A DNA stretch of 64,000 nt, from NCBI GenBank assembly GCA_002455255.1, contig DKKL01000034.1, positions 81,950-145,949 on the forward strand. Direction: 5' to 3'. The notes beneath the pieces are model-generated. The model did not search any database and was not told the DNA's origin. It was given only the letters and a program-made list of their open reading frames with translations. The position numbers and the translations under genes are program-made. How positions within the stretch are numbered: position 1 is the stretch's first letter; each line of letters starts with the position of its first letter. The stretch is from Candidatus Tepidiaquacellales bacterium UBA6667. GTDB lineage: Bacteria; Bacteroidota; Ignavibacteria; Tepidaquicellales; Tepidaquicellaceae. This document shows positions 1 through 9,351 of this stretch, piece after piece.

Positions 1-3000
1 TAATTCCATACGCATTTGAAAAACCAACATTTTTATAATTTATACCAACAGAAACAGTATCACCTTGCTGAACGGATGAATCCGAAAGTGTCATTGAATA
101 GTTATCCGGAATAAGTTCCGCAGGAGGAACATAAGATACATTAATGCCTATTAAAGTAGAAGACTGTAAACCCGAAAGAGTATCAATCACAACATTGGAA
201 ACAAGCCGAATTCCCGGATAAGTAATCGGGTTAACACCGGCAAGATTATAAAAATTATTCGTATTAATTCCCTGTTGCAATATTGAAGGTAAATTATTTT
301 GGTTTATTCCAAATAAATCAAATGTTATAGGTGAACCCGGCAATAAAATTTGCGACCAGCTAAAAGAATTCCAAGATGCTGATGGGATTAAATTTGTTGT
401 AACACTTCCCCTTGTTGCAACAAATACGGGATCATACTCAGCCGTTGACTCAAGCCATTCACCGAAATTCCAATAATTATAATTTTCAGAAGTTTGAGCC
501 GGAGTTGCATTAAGCCAACCTATAAAAGCCCAAGTGTCAAACCATCCGAGATGTTCAAGTGAATCGGCATAGATACTTCCAAATTGTCGGAATTTTTGTT
601 TTGTCGCAGCATTAAACGGTTTACCAAGCGGTTGAAAAGTAGAAGGATCCCATACAATAGCGCAAGAAAGTGCGAGCAAATATGATGTTGAATCGAATGT
701 ATTTAAGAATGCAAGAACTGAATCTGAGCTGTTATCAGTATTCATAATTACCCGTTTATATTCCAATATTCTTCCGTCAAGTTTTCTTACTTTTAAAAGT
801 CTTGCACCGCCAATCTCACCACCATCTATAAAAATTTGCTGATCATTAACTATGAAGTAAGAAGCATTTTCCGCTTCATTACCTTTTGACCTTACAAAAA
901 ATTTACCGTTATAATTCCCAAGTTTAAATCCGCCGTTAATATATTCAAGGTTATTAATCTCCGATGGTTCAAACTGCGTTAATTCTTTTTTGTAAATATT
1001 TACATTTGAATCAGCCGGATTCAATACAACATCCTGTGTATAAATTAATTTTCTGACTTCAGACCAACCGGAACTGTCATTATTTACAACGGCATTCATT
1101 CTCCAATAATAAATTTTATTATTGGAAACTGAAGGTAAACTTACTTTAAATTTTGTTTCAACTCCGGATGGATCGTTTCTAAAAAATATTTGCCTTGCCG
1201 GAGAATTGAAGTTAATATTTGTATCAATTTGAAAAATTACTTTTATATTATTTGTTAAATAATTTACTGTAGGATTTAGTCCTGAAAATGTAATTGAATC
1301 AGAATTAATTGCCTGATTATTAACCGGCTTTAAAGGTACATATGAAATATTTTTTACCGGAATGCTTATATCAATTACATTATTTACGAATGATTCTCGT
1401 GGATACCAGTCATCCGGATCAAGCACTACTCTCATATTATAATTGCCGAGTGAATCGAGTGAAAATTTGTAATTATAATTTCCTTTGTATCCGAGATTTC
1501 TAACAACGGTATCTTTTAATTTATGCGACATTCCGTTTTTGAACAAATTAAATCTTATCTTCAAAGAATCTGCATTTGTTCCAAAGTTGCTCGGTAATAT
1601 ATTTAAATTTATTTCTTCATTTAAAGTCGGGTAGTTATTTGACAATGTATAATCAGAAAGTGAAATATCAAATTCCGGATATGAAGGCATAACAAGCTTG
1701 ACCGCAGGATCACCATATAGCGAATAACTATTAATAGTATTTCTCGATGAAAAATTATTTGAGTCAGAACTCATAATTCGGGAAGCATTAGAAACAATTT
1801 TGCCAATGAATCTTATAGAATCTCGTGCAAAACCTCTTAACATATAATCATTCAATTGATTTCCCTGCCCTGCAAATGACCAACCGGTTGAACCCACAAA
1901 ACCTATGGCAAGTTTATTTGGAAGATAGACAAATTTTTCTCCAAAACTTCTAAGGTTTGGTTCCATCCTTCCGGTAAAACAAGTCATACTGAAAACGAGT
2001 GGAAGTTTATCACCGTTATTAATTGTAGAAGGGTCTTCAAGTCCAATTTCCCAATCCTGAGATGCAGCGTGTCCTATAAAATTTAATATCAACGCACCTT
2101 TATCAAAAGACTTTTTTATGGAATCTTTGTAATTAAAAGTTACAAAGCCGGAAGAATCATTCCTATAAACCCGTTCAGGATTTCCTTTTATGGGATTTGA
2201 TGTTACATAAGAATTTATGAAAGCATTAGATTGATTTTGAAATGAAAGCTGTTCATTTCGGTTTTTACCGCCGGAGATAAAAAGAAATGATTTCCACCAT
2301 GCAGATGGAGACTGAGCTTCGTATTGAATTATTTTATTAACCATATCCTGTGCTTCGGAAGGTGTATAAGCCGGTAGTCTTCCGATTGCAACCTGATGGT
2401 AATAAGTGAATGAACCGAGATTAAAATTTGCGAAATATCCGTCTGATGGCGGATTGCCATAAGTCGGTACAAAATTTTGGAAAAACAAACTTGCGGGATC
2501 ATTTTTCTTAGGGTCGAGAGAACCCCTGCCAAACAAATTTACATATTGCAGTTTCGGAGTAGCCCAAGTGTCATAAGCATTTTTAATAAATAATCTGACC
2601 GCAAGCGGATTTTCAATTCCATAGTTAAACACATCATATATATCTTCTATTTCCGCTTTGAATACTCTGAAATTATTGAATGATTCCCGATATGATGCAA
2701 GTTGGTTTACTGATGATTCAAAAAGTTTATTGTAAACTATCATATAATCAACACCCGTTGAGTTCGTAACTAAATTTGGAACAATCCTTTGTTTTATTCG
2801 GGCAGGTTTTTTTAAAGTGTTTGTATTATATATCTCAAATGATGAATTTGAATTTCCGGAAAATATCAAAGTATCTGATGAAAAAGTATTATTCTGAATT
2901 TTTCTGAAATTTATGACATCATAAATATAAACAGGATTTGAAACATTTGATGAAGAAATTTTAAATTGCCGTAAAGTTGAATCAGTTCCTGTAAGTTTAA

Positions 3001-3961
3001 AAGAGAAATGATTATTTAATAAACTAAAACCGGAGTTGTAGGTAATTTTATAATAATTAAAATTCATATAAACTTCCTGAGCATTGCTGACATTTATATA
3101 TCTGATATTGATTACATTATTTCCATTATTGATTAATAAATTTGATGGAAATGAAATAACAGTATCAATTCTTGTATAGTCATTTGCTTCTACAGTGTCA
3201 ATTATAGTTGAATTAATTTTTATTTCAAGTTTGTGTTCAAACGGGAAATTTTGAATAATCGAATTTGGGTATGCATTCACATGAAAAAAAGCATTTCCCG
3301 AAAAGCTAATATTATTAATATTAAAATTATCTTCTACTAATGGATTTGCCTGTGAAGATAAATTTTTCCAGAACCAACCCTCCCCAACTGCAAGTTCTGT
3401 ATTAAAATATCTGTAATCCGAATTCGGATTAGTTGTTTCGCCAAGATAATATTTGTTATCCTGTTCGCGATGTATAGATTTTGAAATAAAATTTTGCGGA
3501 AAAACAGATGAAGAAGAACCAGAGAATATAGTATATCGAATCCCCGGAGAACCACCCCAATCTATAAAGTAAGAGGATGTATCTGAATATAAATTGTAAT
3601 ATTCATCCACTGTATAAGCAATCGTATTAGTAAATCCGTTACGGTATGGAGTTAAACCACCGGCGTTTCTCACACCATAAAAATCAAAAAAATCATTCTC
3701 ATTAAATACTCCGTCATCTTCACCTTGAAAGTAAACAGGAACTTGATTTCCTTTAAAAATCAGTTTAACAGTTCTGGGGTCTATGGTTGAAGGATTAATA
3801 CCTGAATTTAAAAAATCATTTCTGTCAATACGATACATTCCATCTTCAGTGATGTATAGCTTGATATAAGTTTTTCCGGGAGTTATCCAATTAAAATTTT
3901 GGGCACTAAGAAGACTCGGGGTTATGAATAAAAAAAGTAAAATTATTTTTTTAAACACCAT
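1..3961 (-). CDS. C25 (gingipain-type) cysteine peptidase, PorU-like, 3' end beyond window
   Basis: Partial gene. The first 1320 codons are in the window and the frame is still open at base 1. It starts at ATG 3961, overlapping the last 11 bases of the upstream wecG-like gene. The N-terminus MVFKKIILLFLFITPSLLSA is a signal peptide. Visible C25 signatures are NFIGHAA, with the presumed catalytic His631, and MTCFTGR, with the presumed catalytic Cys661. After the catalytic domain come beta-rich, Ig/CARDB-like segments. The family holds gingipains and PorU, the sortase of type IX secretion. A His/Cys pair about 630-660 residues in, spaced by 30, matches PorU's layout better than gingipain's. A secreted C25 protease with a C-terminal sorting domain remains possible because the C-terminus is not visible. 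Likely outer membrane or cell surface. Confidence 0.85.
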   Translation of the reverse strand, partial: MVFKKIILLFLFITPSLLSAQNFNWITPGKTYIKLYITEDGMYRIDRNDFLNSGINPSTIDPRTVKLIFKGNQVPVYFQGEDDGVFNENDFFDFYGVRNAGGLTPYRNGFTNTIAYTVDEYYNLYSDTSSYFIDWGGSPGIRYTIFSGSSSSVFPQNFISKSIHREQDNKYYLGETTNPNSDYRYFNTELAVGEGWFWKNLSSQANPLVEDNFNINNISFSGNAFFHVNAYPNSIIQNFPFEHKLEIKINSTIIDTVEANDYTRIDTVISFPSNLLINNGNNVINIRYINVSNAQEVYMNFNYYKITYNSGFSLLNNHFSFKLTGTDSTLRQFKISSSNVSNPVYIYDVINFRKIQNNTFSSDTLIFSGNSNSSFEIYNTNTLKKPARIKQRIVPNLVTNSTGVDYMIVYNKLFESSVNQLASYRESFNNFRVFKAEIEDIYDVFNYGIENPLAVRLFIKNAYDTWATPKLQYVNLFGRGSLDPKKNDPASLFFQNFVPTYGNPPSDGYFANFNLGSFTYYHQVAIGRLPAYTPSEAQDMVNKIIQYEAQSPSAWWKSFLFISGGKNRNEQLSFQNQSNAFINSYVTSNPIKGNPERVYRNDSSGFVTFNYKDSIKKSFDKGALILNFIGHAASQDWEIGLEDPSTINNGDKLPLVFSMTCFTGRMEPNLRSFGEKFVYLPNKLAIGFVGSTGWSFAGQGNQLNDYMLRGFARDSIRFIGKIVSNASRIMSSDSNNFSSRNTINSYSLYGDPAVKLVMPSYPEFDISLSDYTLSNNYPTLNEEINLNILPSNFGTNADSLKIRFNLFKNGMSHKLKDTVVRNLGYKGNYNYKFSLDSLGNYNMRVVLDPDDWYPRESFVNNVIDISIPVKNISYVPLKPVNNQAINSDSITFSGLNPTVNYLTNNIKVIFQIDTNINFNSPARQIFFRNDPSGVETKFKVSLPSVSNNKIYYWRMNAVVNNDSSGWSEVRKLIYTQDVVLNPADSNVNIYKKELTQFEPSEINNLEYINGGFKLGNYNGKFFVRSKGNEAENASYFIVNDQQIFIDGGEIGGARLLKVRKLDGRILEYKRVIMNTDNSSDSVLAFLNTFDSTSYLLALSCAIVWDPSTFQPLGKPFNAATKQKFRQFGSIYADSLEHLGWFDTWAFIGWLNATPAQTSENYNYWNFGEWLESTAEYDPVFVATRGSVTTNLIPSASWNSFSWSQILLPGSPITFDLFGINQNNLPSILQQGINTNNFYNLAGVNPITYPGIRLVSNVVIDTLSGLQSSTLIGINVSYVPPAELIPDNYSMTLSDSSVQQGDTVSVGINYKNVGFSNAYGI

Positions 3962-4667
3962 TGAATTTTTGTTTTAAAATTCTGAATATGAACAAAGGGT
4001 TACCAATTATATATCTTTTGAAATAAACTGCAGGTTTGGATAAATATCTAACGAGCCATTCAAGACCTAATTTTCTTAAAAATTCCGGACCACGAACTTT
4101 AGTTCCTGAGAATATCCTTATCCCTTCACCAACACAAATTATTATTTTATAATTTAGTTTTGATAAATTTTCATAGACCCATTTTTCCTGTAAAGGAGCA
4201 CCTAAACCAATCAACAATATATCTGGTGCAAAGGAATTTATGCTTTCAATTACAGAACCGGTATCAAAGTCAAAACCTGCCTTGACCTGTAAGTTATTAA
4301 TTTCAGAAGATTCTCTCAATACTTTATTTAAGGTCTCTTGAGTATCCCCAAAAATGAACAATTTTAAGTTTTTTTCAGAAATCAATTTTTTAAGTTGAAT
4401 ATAAAAATCAGAACCGGTAATTCTTTCCTTAAATCCGTTTTTTCCATATAGAATTTTTGATGCGAAATAAACACCTATTCCATCAGGGTGCACAAGGTTA
4501 AATGCAGTGTAATATTTTAATAAATCCGGTTTTTGATAAGTTAAATTTAAAGTATGAGTATTAGCGTAAGTTAAAACAAGCGTTTCATTTGAATTTAATT
4601 TATCTGATACGGATTTTAATAAATCAATATAATTAACATTATCAATATTTAATCCGAGAATATTCAA
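3951..4667 (-). CDS. WecG/TagA/CpsF family (GT26) glycosyltransferase
   Basis: A 238-residue protein of normal length for GT26. These enzymes transfer N-acetylmannosamine, its uronic acid or a similar sugar onto an undecaprenyl-diphosphate-linked GlcNAc-type acceptor at the cytoplasmic face. Visible family motifs are YANTHTLNL (34-42), HPDGIGV (60-66, D62 being the likely catalytic base), GLGAPLQEKW (154-163) and the basic C-terminal amphipathic region RGPEFLRKLGLEWLVRYL. Its start overlaps the end of the upstream GT4 gene by 4 bases, and its 3' end overlaps the C25 peptidase gene, so the three are probably cotranscribed. The exact donor sugar cannot be told from sequence. Confidence 0.88.
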   Translation of the reverse strand: MNILGLNIDNVNYIDLLKSVSDKLNSNETLVLTYANTHTLNLTYQKPDLLKYYTAFNLVHPDGIGVYFASKILYGKNGFKERITGSDFYIQLKKLISEKNLKLFIFGDTQETLNKVLRESSEINNLQVKAGFDFDTGSVIESINSFAPDILLIGLGAPLQEKWVYENLSKLNYKIIICVGEGIRIFSGTKVRGPEFLRKLGLEWLVRYLSKPAVYFKRYIIGNPLFIFRILKQKFNGV

Positions 4668-5716
4668 TTTTTGTTATTTGTCAGATTTTTGTAAATATTA
4701 ATTATTGCCGGAATGGATTTTTTTTCTGTGTAAGATGACGATACATCATTATTAAGATTTTCGGATAGTGAAACAGCAACTTGCTTGTTATTTTTTATGA
4801 AGTTAATTTTTTCTGCAAGTTCGATGTAATTTTGTTTTTCAAAAAGAAAACCGTTAATACCGTCAACAATAAGTTCAGCTATACCGTCTGTATTTGCACC
4901 AATGAATGGTTTTTTATAAGCCCCTGCGAGTAGCATAAAGAGCGGGAAAGGATCACGGACTGATGGTAACACACACAAATCTGCCTGATTAAAAAATTCA
5001 GATCTGTCATATTTTGGTTTTATAAATTCAACATTTAGATTGTTTTCTTCTGCGAACGATTTTAGGTTTGCTTCTTCTTCACCTGTGCCAACGAGAATTA
5101 ATTTTATTGAACAGTCTTTTAATTGGTTTATAGCTTTTAGCAGAGTTATAAAATCTTTTTCAAAATGAAATCTTCCATCTGCGTAGATTGTGAAATTTTC
5201 AGATTGAGTTTTATCGGAAATTCTTATTTCATCAGTTGAAACAAAAGGATGAATAACGGTAACATTTTTATCAGGTCGTTTATATTCATTCAAGAGAATA
5301 TTTCTTAATCCTTTACTTACACAAATGAGAGCATCAGAACGATATTCAAGAAAATATTTTTTATTTACGATAGATAAAACTGTCATAGCAGATTTAAAAT
5401 TTTTATTTTTGGATTGTGCAAGTAAAGTAATCAGTTCAGTAAATCGGTGAAAGTTATGAATTATATCAATTGAAAAATCAGATTGAATTTTATTTATCAG
5501 GTTAACATTTCTGAAAATAGCGAATGGATTTTTTGAAGAAATATCAGATTTAAAAATTTTAATATTTAAAGAATCAGGTATTGTCGTGTCTGAATCGGAA
5601 TCTGTTAATAGTAAACACTCAATATTGAAAGCCGGAAGATGTTTCAGCAAAAGATAAGTATAATAACTCCTGCCATCAGTCATAGAAAGCGAAGGAGAGA
5701 TAAAGAGAATTTTCAA
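4664..5716 (-). CDS. Glycosyltransferase family 4 (GT-B)
   Basis: A 350-residue protein with the two-Rossmann GT-B layout. The N-terminal domain begins MKILFISPSLSMTDG. The C-terminal donor domain contains YADGRFHFEKDF, LILVGTGEEE, VLPSVRDPFPL and DGINGFLFE, which are typical of GT4. The usual E-x7-E donor motif is degenerate here: the first Glu is Asp (RDPFPLFMLLAG) and the second is lost, so the donor may be unusual. It heads the short 5716-to-1 minus-strand group with the GT26 enzyme and the C25 peptidase. Its start is divergent from the VOC gene at 5798. Probably cytoplasmic, adding a sugar to the surface polysaccharide. Donor and acceptor are unknown. Confidence 0.85.
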   Translation of the reverse strand: MKILFISPSLSMTDGRSYYTYLLLKHLPAFNIECLLLTDSDSDTTIPDSLNIKIFKSDISSKNPFAIFRNVNLINKIQSDFSIDIIHNFHRFTELITLLAQSKNKNFKSAMTVLSIVNKKYFLEYRSDALICVSKGLRNILLNEYKRPDKNVTVIHPFVSTDEIRISDKTQSENFTIYADGRFHFEKDFITLLKAINQLKDCSIKLILVGTGEEEANLKSFAEENNLNVEFIKPKYDRSEFFNQADLCVLPSVRDPFPLFMLLAGAYKKPFIGANTDGIAELIVDGINGFLFEKQNYIELAEKINFIKNNKQVAVSLSENLNNDVSSSYTEKKSIPAIINIYKNLTNNKN

Positions 5717-5797
5717 AGTTTTGAGTTTTTAAAAAGATATTTACATATTAAATTAATATTAAAATTAAAACAAGGAAATCCTTTAAATACAAAAACG

Positions 5798-6181
5798 ATG
5801 GCAAAAAATAATCCGGTTGTTTATTTCGAGATACCCATAAATGATATGGAGAGGGCAACAATTTTTTATAAAGAAATATTTGGGTATGAATTTGAAATTG
5901 CAGAAATTCACGGAAACCAAATGGCATTTTTCCCTTTTGGTGAAGGTATGCCGGGAGCAAGCGGTGCATTGGCAAAAGGAGAAATTTATAAACCAACAAA
6001 AGATGGGGTTGTTGTTTATTTAGGTTGTGATAATATTGATGATGTTTTAGAAAAAATTACTTCCCGTAAAGGAGTAATACTTTTTCCCAAAACAGAAGTA
6101 GAGAATACGGGATTCGTTGCCGAAATCGAAGACTCCGAAGGCAACCGGATAGCTTTGTTTGAGAAGTTGAGGGAGTCTTGA
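5798..6181 (+). CDS. VOC-superfamily (glyoxalase/dioxygenase-fold) protein
   Basis: A 127-residue single vicinal-oxygen-chelate module. It begins MAKNNPVVYFEIPINDMERA, with the typical FYKEIFGYEF helix after the first strand and a C-terminal IEDSEGNRIALFE strand that normally supplies a metal-ligand Glu. The open frame extends upstream to 5639, but that extension runs into the divergent GT4 gene and has no family similarity, so I chose ATG 5798. An AAGGAA stretch lies about 22 bases upstream, too far to be a convincing ribosome site. Many proteins of this subgroup are annotated as glyoxalase-like or bleomycin-resistance-like without a known substrate. First gene of the plus-strand island. Confidence 0.85.
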   Translation: MAKNNPVVYFEIPINDMERATIFYKEIFGYEFEIAEIHGNQMAFFPFGEGMPGASGALAKGEIYKPTKDGVVVYLGCDNIDDVLEKITSRKGVILFPKTEVENTGFVAEIEDSEGNRIALFEKLRES

Positions 6182-6222
6182 ATTTTTGTGAAACTACAGA
6201 ATAAATAAACCTATCAAATTTA

Positions 6223-7668
6223 ATGGGAAAATTAAATACATATGTAAGTAATTATCTTGATGAAGTTAGAGGTGAAGTGAATAAGTTGGTTAATCCTGAT
6301 GATAATACCAAAGTGGATATACCGCATTTTGATTTGCTGAAAAAATCAAGTGAATCAATTGAAGGCAGTAAAATAATAAAGGATAAAATGTTCGTTATTC
6401 AAACGATGCTCGGAAGGGCGGGATGCGTTGGTATGAATACGATTGATAAAAATTATAAAATAAATTTTCCTTTTGACCATCATTTGCATTTGGATATGGG
6501 TCCGGAATGGTACTGGATAGGAATGCACAGCGATATTATAAATCAAAAAGGGGAAAAAGGAAGAATTTCTGCTTTAATAGTTATGAAAAGAAACAGATGT
6601 GTCGGAACAGGAATACAGAAAGAAGCCGGCTGGACAAACGAAGAAGTGAATTTGGTAAATAATCTCGCAACTGTAACTGTTGATTTTGGTGTCGGTAATA
6701 AAAAATATTACAGGAGGAATAAAAATTCAAAGTGGTTGCTATCCGGAGAAGATAAAGATGATGATGTAAAGTTCAGCAAGTATGGCGATAATTTTTTATA
6801 TAAATGTGGAGATGATATTTTTTCGGGAAGTGAAAATGTTTTACCTTTGAATGTAATTGTTGATGATGGGGATAATATGAAAATAAATATTACTTTGAAA
6901 CATCAGGTTAATTTTAAAGTTGATGATTCTTTTTTTCTTCAGGGAATTCCGAGTTTGCATATTGGCGGAAGCGGAGGGACAGGTTTAACTCCGATACCAA
7001 CACCGGGAATTTATTACAGTTGGCCTCAACTATTGGTTACAGGAGAGATAAATGTTGGTGGTGAATCATATAAAATTGACAACGGACTTGCATGGATGGA
7101 CCATCAGCTTATGATGACAAGTTTGGAAAATGCCGACAGAAAAATAAATCCTATTCCTTTTGTGGAAGATTTCAAACCATACAACGGATGGACTTGGCAG
7201 TATTTTAATTTAAAAAACGGTGATGCATTTACCGGTTCTTCATTTATGACAGGTGAGATGACTGATAAGATGATTTTTCCTTACGGTTATTATATAAAAA
7301 ATGATTCGGGAAAATGGAAAGCACATTATATAACCGGAAGTTTATTGCAAATGTATGAAAAAGAATTTCCGGAATTCACAGAAAAACCTGATAGCAAAAA
7401 AGTTACCTTACCTATTATAAGATCATTTGATAAACTTAAAAGTTTATTCGGAAAACCATTGACAGGTGTTGGAGTACCTTGGAATGATGACGGTACTTTT
7501 AATGAAACCAACTGGGCATTGACAGCTGAGATTCCCGCTGATTTTTTTGATTTAACAGGTGAATTTGCTGATGGAGTGGGTTATCTTGAATATGTTGGTT
7601 TTCAAAAAGTTGAAGATTTTGAAAAAATATGTCTTGATATACTAAATAATGATAAACTGCCGATTTAA
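6223..7668 (+). CDS. Lipocalin-like, carotenoid 1,2-hydratase (CrtC)/AttH-related protein
   Basis: A 481-residue protein without a signal peptide. CrtC/AttH hallmarks are visible: HHLHLDMGPEWYWIGMHSD (86-104), GLAWMDHQL (288-296) and GWTWQYFNL (322-330). These correspond to the paired beta-sandwich/lipocalin modules that bind hydrophobic ligands in carotenoid hydratases and AttH. The protein is longer than typical CrtC (about 300-400 residues) and no carotenoid genes are nearby, so hydratase activity is not established. It lies 41 bases after the VOC gene and 3 bases before a methyltransferase, so the three are likely one plus-strand operon, perhaps acting on a common hydrophobic small molecule (inference). 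Confidence 0.7.
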   Translation: MGKLNTYVSNYLDEVRGEVNKLVNPDDNTKVDIPHFDLLKKSSESIEGSKIIKDKMFVIQTMLGRAGCVGMNTIDKNYKINFPFDHHLHLDMGPEWYWIGMHSDIINQKGEKGRISALIVMKRNRCVGTGIQKEAGWTNEEVNLVNNLATVTVDFGVGNKKYYRRNKNSKWLLSGEDKDDDVKFSKYGDNFLYKCGDDIFSGSENVLPLNVIVDDGDNMKINITLKHQVNFKVDDSFFLQGIPSLHIGGSGGTGLTPIPTPGIYYSWPQLLVTGEINVGGESYKIDNGLAWMDHQLMMTSLENADRKINPIPFVEDFKPYNGWTWQYFNLKNGDAFTGSSFMTGEMTDKMIFPYGYYIKNDSGKWKAHYITGSLLQMYEKEFPEFTEKPDSKKVTLPIIRSFDKLKSLFGKPLTGVGVPWNDDGTFNETNWALTAEIPADFFDLTGEFADGVGYLEYVGFQKVEDFEKICLDILNNDKLPI

Positions 7669-7671
7669 ATA

Positions 7672-8445
7672 ATGAATAATATAAAAATTTCTAACCCTGC
7701 TTTTGATTATGACGAAGGCGGAAAAAAATATTCAAAAATAAGAAGAACAGATAAGCGAATTGCAAAACTTATTTTTGAGGTGTTTGAGAATAAAGGAACG
7801 GTTTTAAATATTGGGGCAGGTGCCGGCTCTTACGAACCTGAGGACAGATATGTTATCTCAGTCGAGCCATCAAAGGAAATGAGAGAACAGAGATTAGAAT
7901 CCGGAAAAAATCCTGCGGTCAATGCCAAATCTGACAATTTACCTTTTGATGATAACTCATTTAATTATTCAACAGCTTTTCTAACAATACACCACTGGAT
8001 AGATTTAAGAAAAGGTCTTGAAGAAATGAAAAGGGTATCGAAAGATAAAATTATTATAATGACATATGATCCTGCTAAGTTGGAATTATTTTGGAATGTT
8101 GAATATTTTAGAGAATTGATAGAAGTGGAAAGGGCAAGATATCCCTCAATAGAAATAATTAAAGAAATTTTAAATCTAAAATGTGAAGAAAAACCGATTC
8201 CAATTCCCTTTGATTGTGAAGATGGATTTCAGGAAGCTTTTTACGGAAGGCCGGAAAAATTTCTTGATAAAGAAGTAAGAATGTCACAATCAGCGTGGGG
8301 ATTTCTTTCAGAAGAAAAAGAAATGGAATTAGTAGAAAGATTAAGAATAGAACTTGATAATGGTGAGTGGGACAGAAAATATGGGCATTACAGAGATGAG
8401 AAGTTTTTCAACGGAGCTTTAAGATTATTAGTCTTCAGGAAATAA
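7672..8445 (+). CDS. Class I SAM-dependent methyltransferase (UbiE/Methyltransf_11 type)
   Basis: A 257-residue protein. The SAM-binding motif I is VLNIGAGAGSYE (44-55), the acidic end of strand 2 is VEPSKEM, and the post-motif region LPFDDNSFNYSTAFLTIHHW resembles the DFSVHHL stretch of UbiE-like enzymes. Starting residues such as FDYDEGGKKYSKIRRTDKRI are typical of small-molecule methyltransferases. It follows the CrtC-like gene by 3 bases. Its stop codon directly abuts the 3' end of the convergent GT2 gene at 8446, leaving no room for a conventional intergenic terminator. The substrate is unknown; the neighbours suggest a lipid-like or aromatic compound, but this is weak inference. Confidence 0.85.
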   Translation: MNNIKISNPAFDYDEGGKKYSKIRRTDKRIAKLIFEVFENKGTVLNIGAGAGSYEPEDRYVISVEPSKEMREQRLESGKNPAVNAKSDNLPFDDNSFNYSTAFLTIHHWIDLRKGLEEMKRVSKDKIIIMTYDPAKLELFWNVEYFRELIEVERARYPSIEIIKEILNLKCEEKPIPIPFDCEDGFQEAFYGRPEKFLDKEVRMSQSAWGFLSEEKEMELVERLRIELDNGEWDRKYGHYRDEKFFNGALRLLVFRK

Positions 8446-9351
8446 TTAATATTCAAGCAATTCTTTCAGCAATTTATTGTATTTAGCCGTGCCTTTCAAT
8501 TTTGATTTTAGTATTAATTTAATTCTTGACGAACGAAGTTTTACAAAAAGAGATTGTGGCAGAAAAGTTAAAACCCAAAAGAAAATATTTTTAAAATCAG
8601 GTTTTTTCAGTAGGTGAGCTCTCGCATCTGATTTATTTCCATAAAATAAATAAACTTTAGCTTTCAAAGTAGGATTATTGTTTACATTTTCATCTGATAA
8701 AAGCATCTCAAGAGTTTTAGATGAATCCGGATTATGCGAAAGAGAAGATTTATGAAATCTTTTAAATCCGAGATAATCAGATAAATTATGAAAAGTGCAT
8801 TTATCTTTTAACCGAAACCATAATTCAAAATCTTCATTTACTATATAAGACTCATCATATCCACCATAAGAAAGTATTTTATCCTTATTAAATAAAACTG
8901 TTGTATGATTTATTGGATTATGGAGATATATATTTTTTTTAATTTCCGTATCAGACAGAGGTGGATTCCAAAAAAACATAACTTTATTATTTTTAAAATA
9001 AATAACTGCGGATGATAGCACATCAGTCTGAGGGTTCTCTTTCAAATATTTAACAGAATTTTCAAGCCAGTGTGATAAATTTAAATCATCGGAATCTATT
9101 CTTGCGATATATTCACCTGTCGCATTTTTTAATCCGTAGTTTAAAGTTGCGGCAAGTCCGGAGTGGGTATTTTTAAAATATTTGATTCGTGAGTCATTAA
9201 TTTTTTTTATTATTTTTTCTGAGTTATCAGTGCTGCCATCATCAATTATAAGAAACTCATAATCTTGATAAGTTTGATTTAATACTGACCTTATAGAAGT
9301 TTCCAAATATTTTTCAGAATTATATACCGGCATTAAAACAGAGATTTTCAT
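8446..9351 (-). CDS. Glycosyltransferase family 2 (GT-A)
   Basis: A 301-residue GT-A enzyme with the classical start ISVLMPVYNSEKYLETSIRS, an IIDDGSTD motif (35-42) and the metal/nucleotide-binding DSDD at 86-89. The acceptor-side elements are NHTTVLF and a later NEDFELWFRL stretch, the ED acting as the probable catalytic-base region. It is the last gene of the 35-kb minus-strand polysaccharide operon and overlaps the preceding GT4 gene by 4 bases. It converges with the plus-strand methyltransferase with no intergenic space. It probably adds one sugar of the repeat unit in the cytoplasm. Donor specificity cannot be read from sequence. Confidence 0.9.
   Translation of the reverse strand: MKISVLMPVYNSEKYLETSIRSVLNQTYQDYEFLIIDDGSTDNSEKIIKKINDSRIKYFKNTHSGLAATLNYGLKNATGEYIARIDSDDLNLSHWLENSVKYLKENPQTDVLSSAVIYFKNNKVMFFWNPPLSDTEIKKNIYLHNPINHTTVLFNKDKILSYGGYDESYIVNEDFELWFRLKDKCTFHNLSDYLGFKRFHKSSLSHNPDSSKTLEMLLSDENVNNNPTLKAKVYLFYGNKSDARAHLLKKPDFKNIFFWVLTFLPQSLFVKLRSSRIKLILKSKLKGTAKYNKLLKELLEY

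Noticed and set aside
5639..5797. Longer N-terminus for the VOC protein
   Set aside because: The 53 extra codons overlap the divergent GT4 gene start, have no family similarity and read like non-coding sequence; the VOC fold begins at the 5798 ATG.
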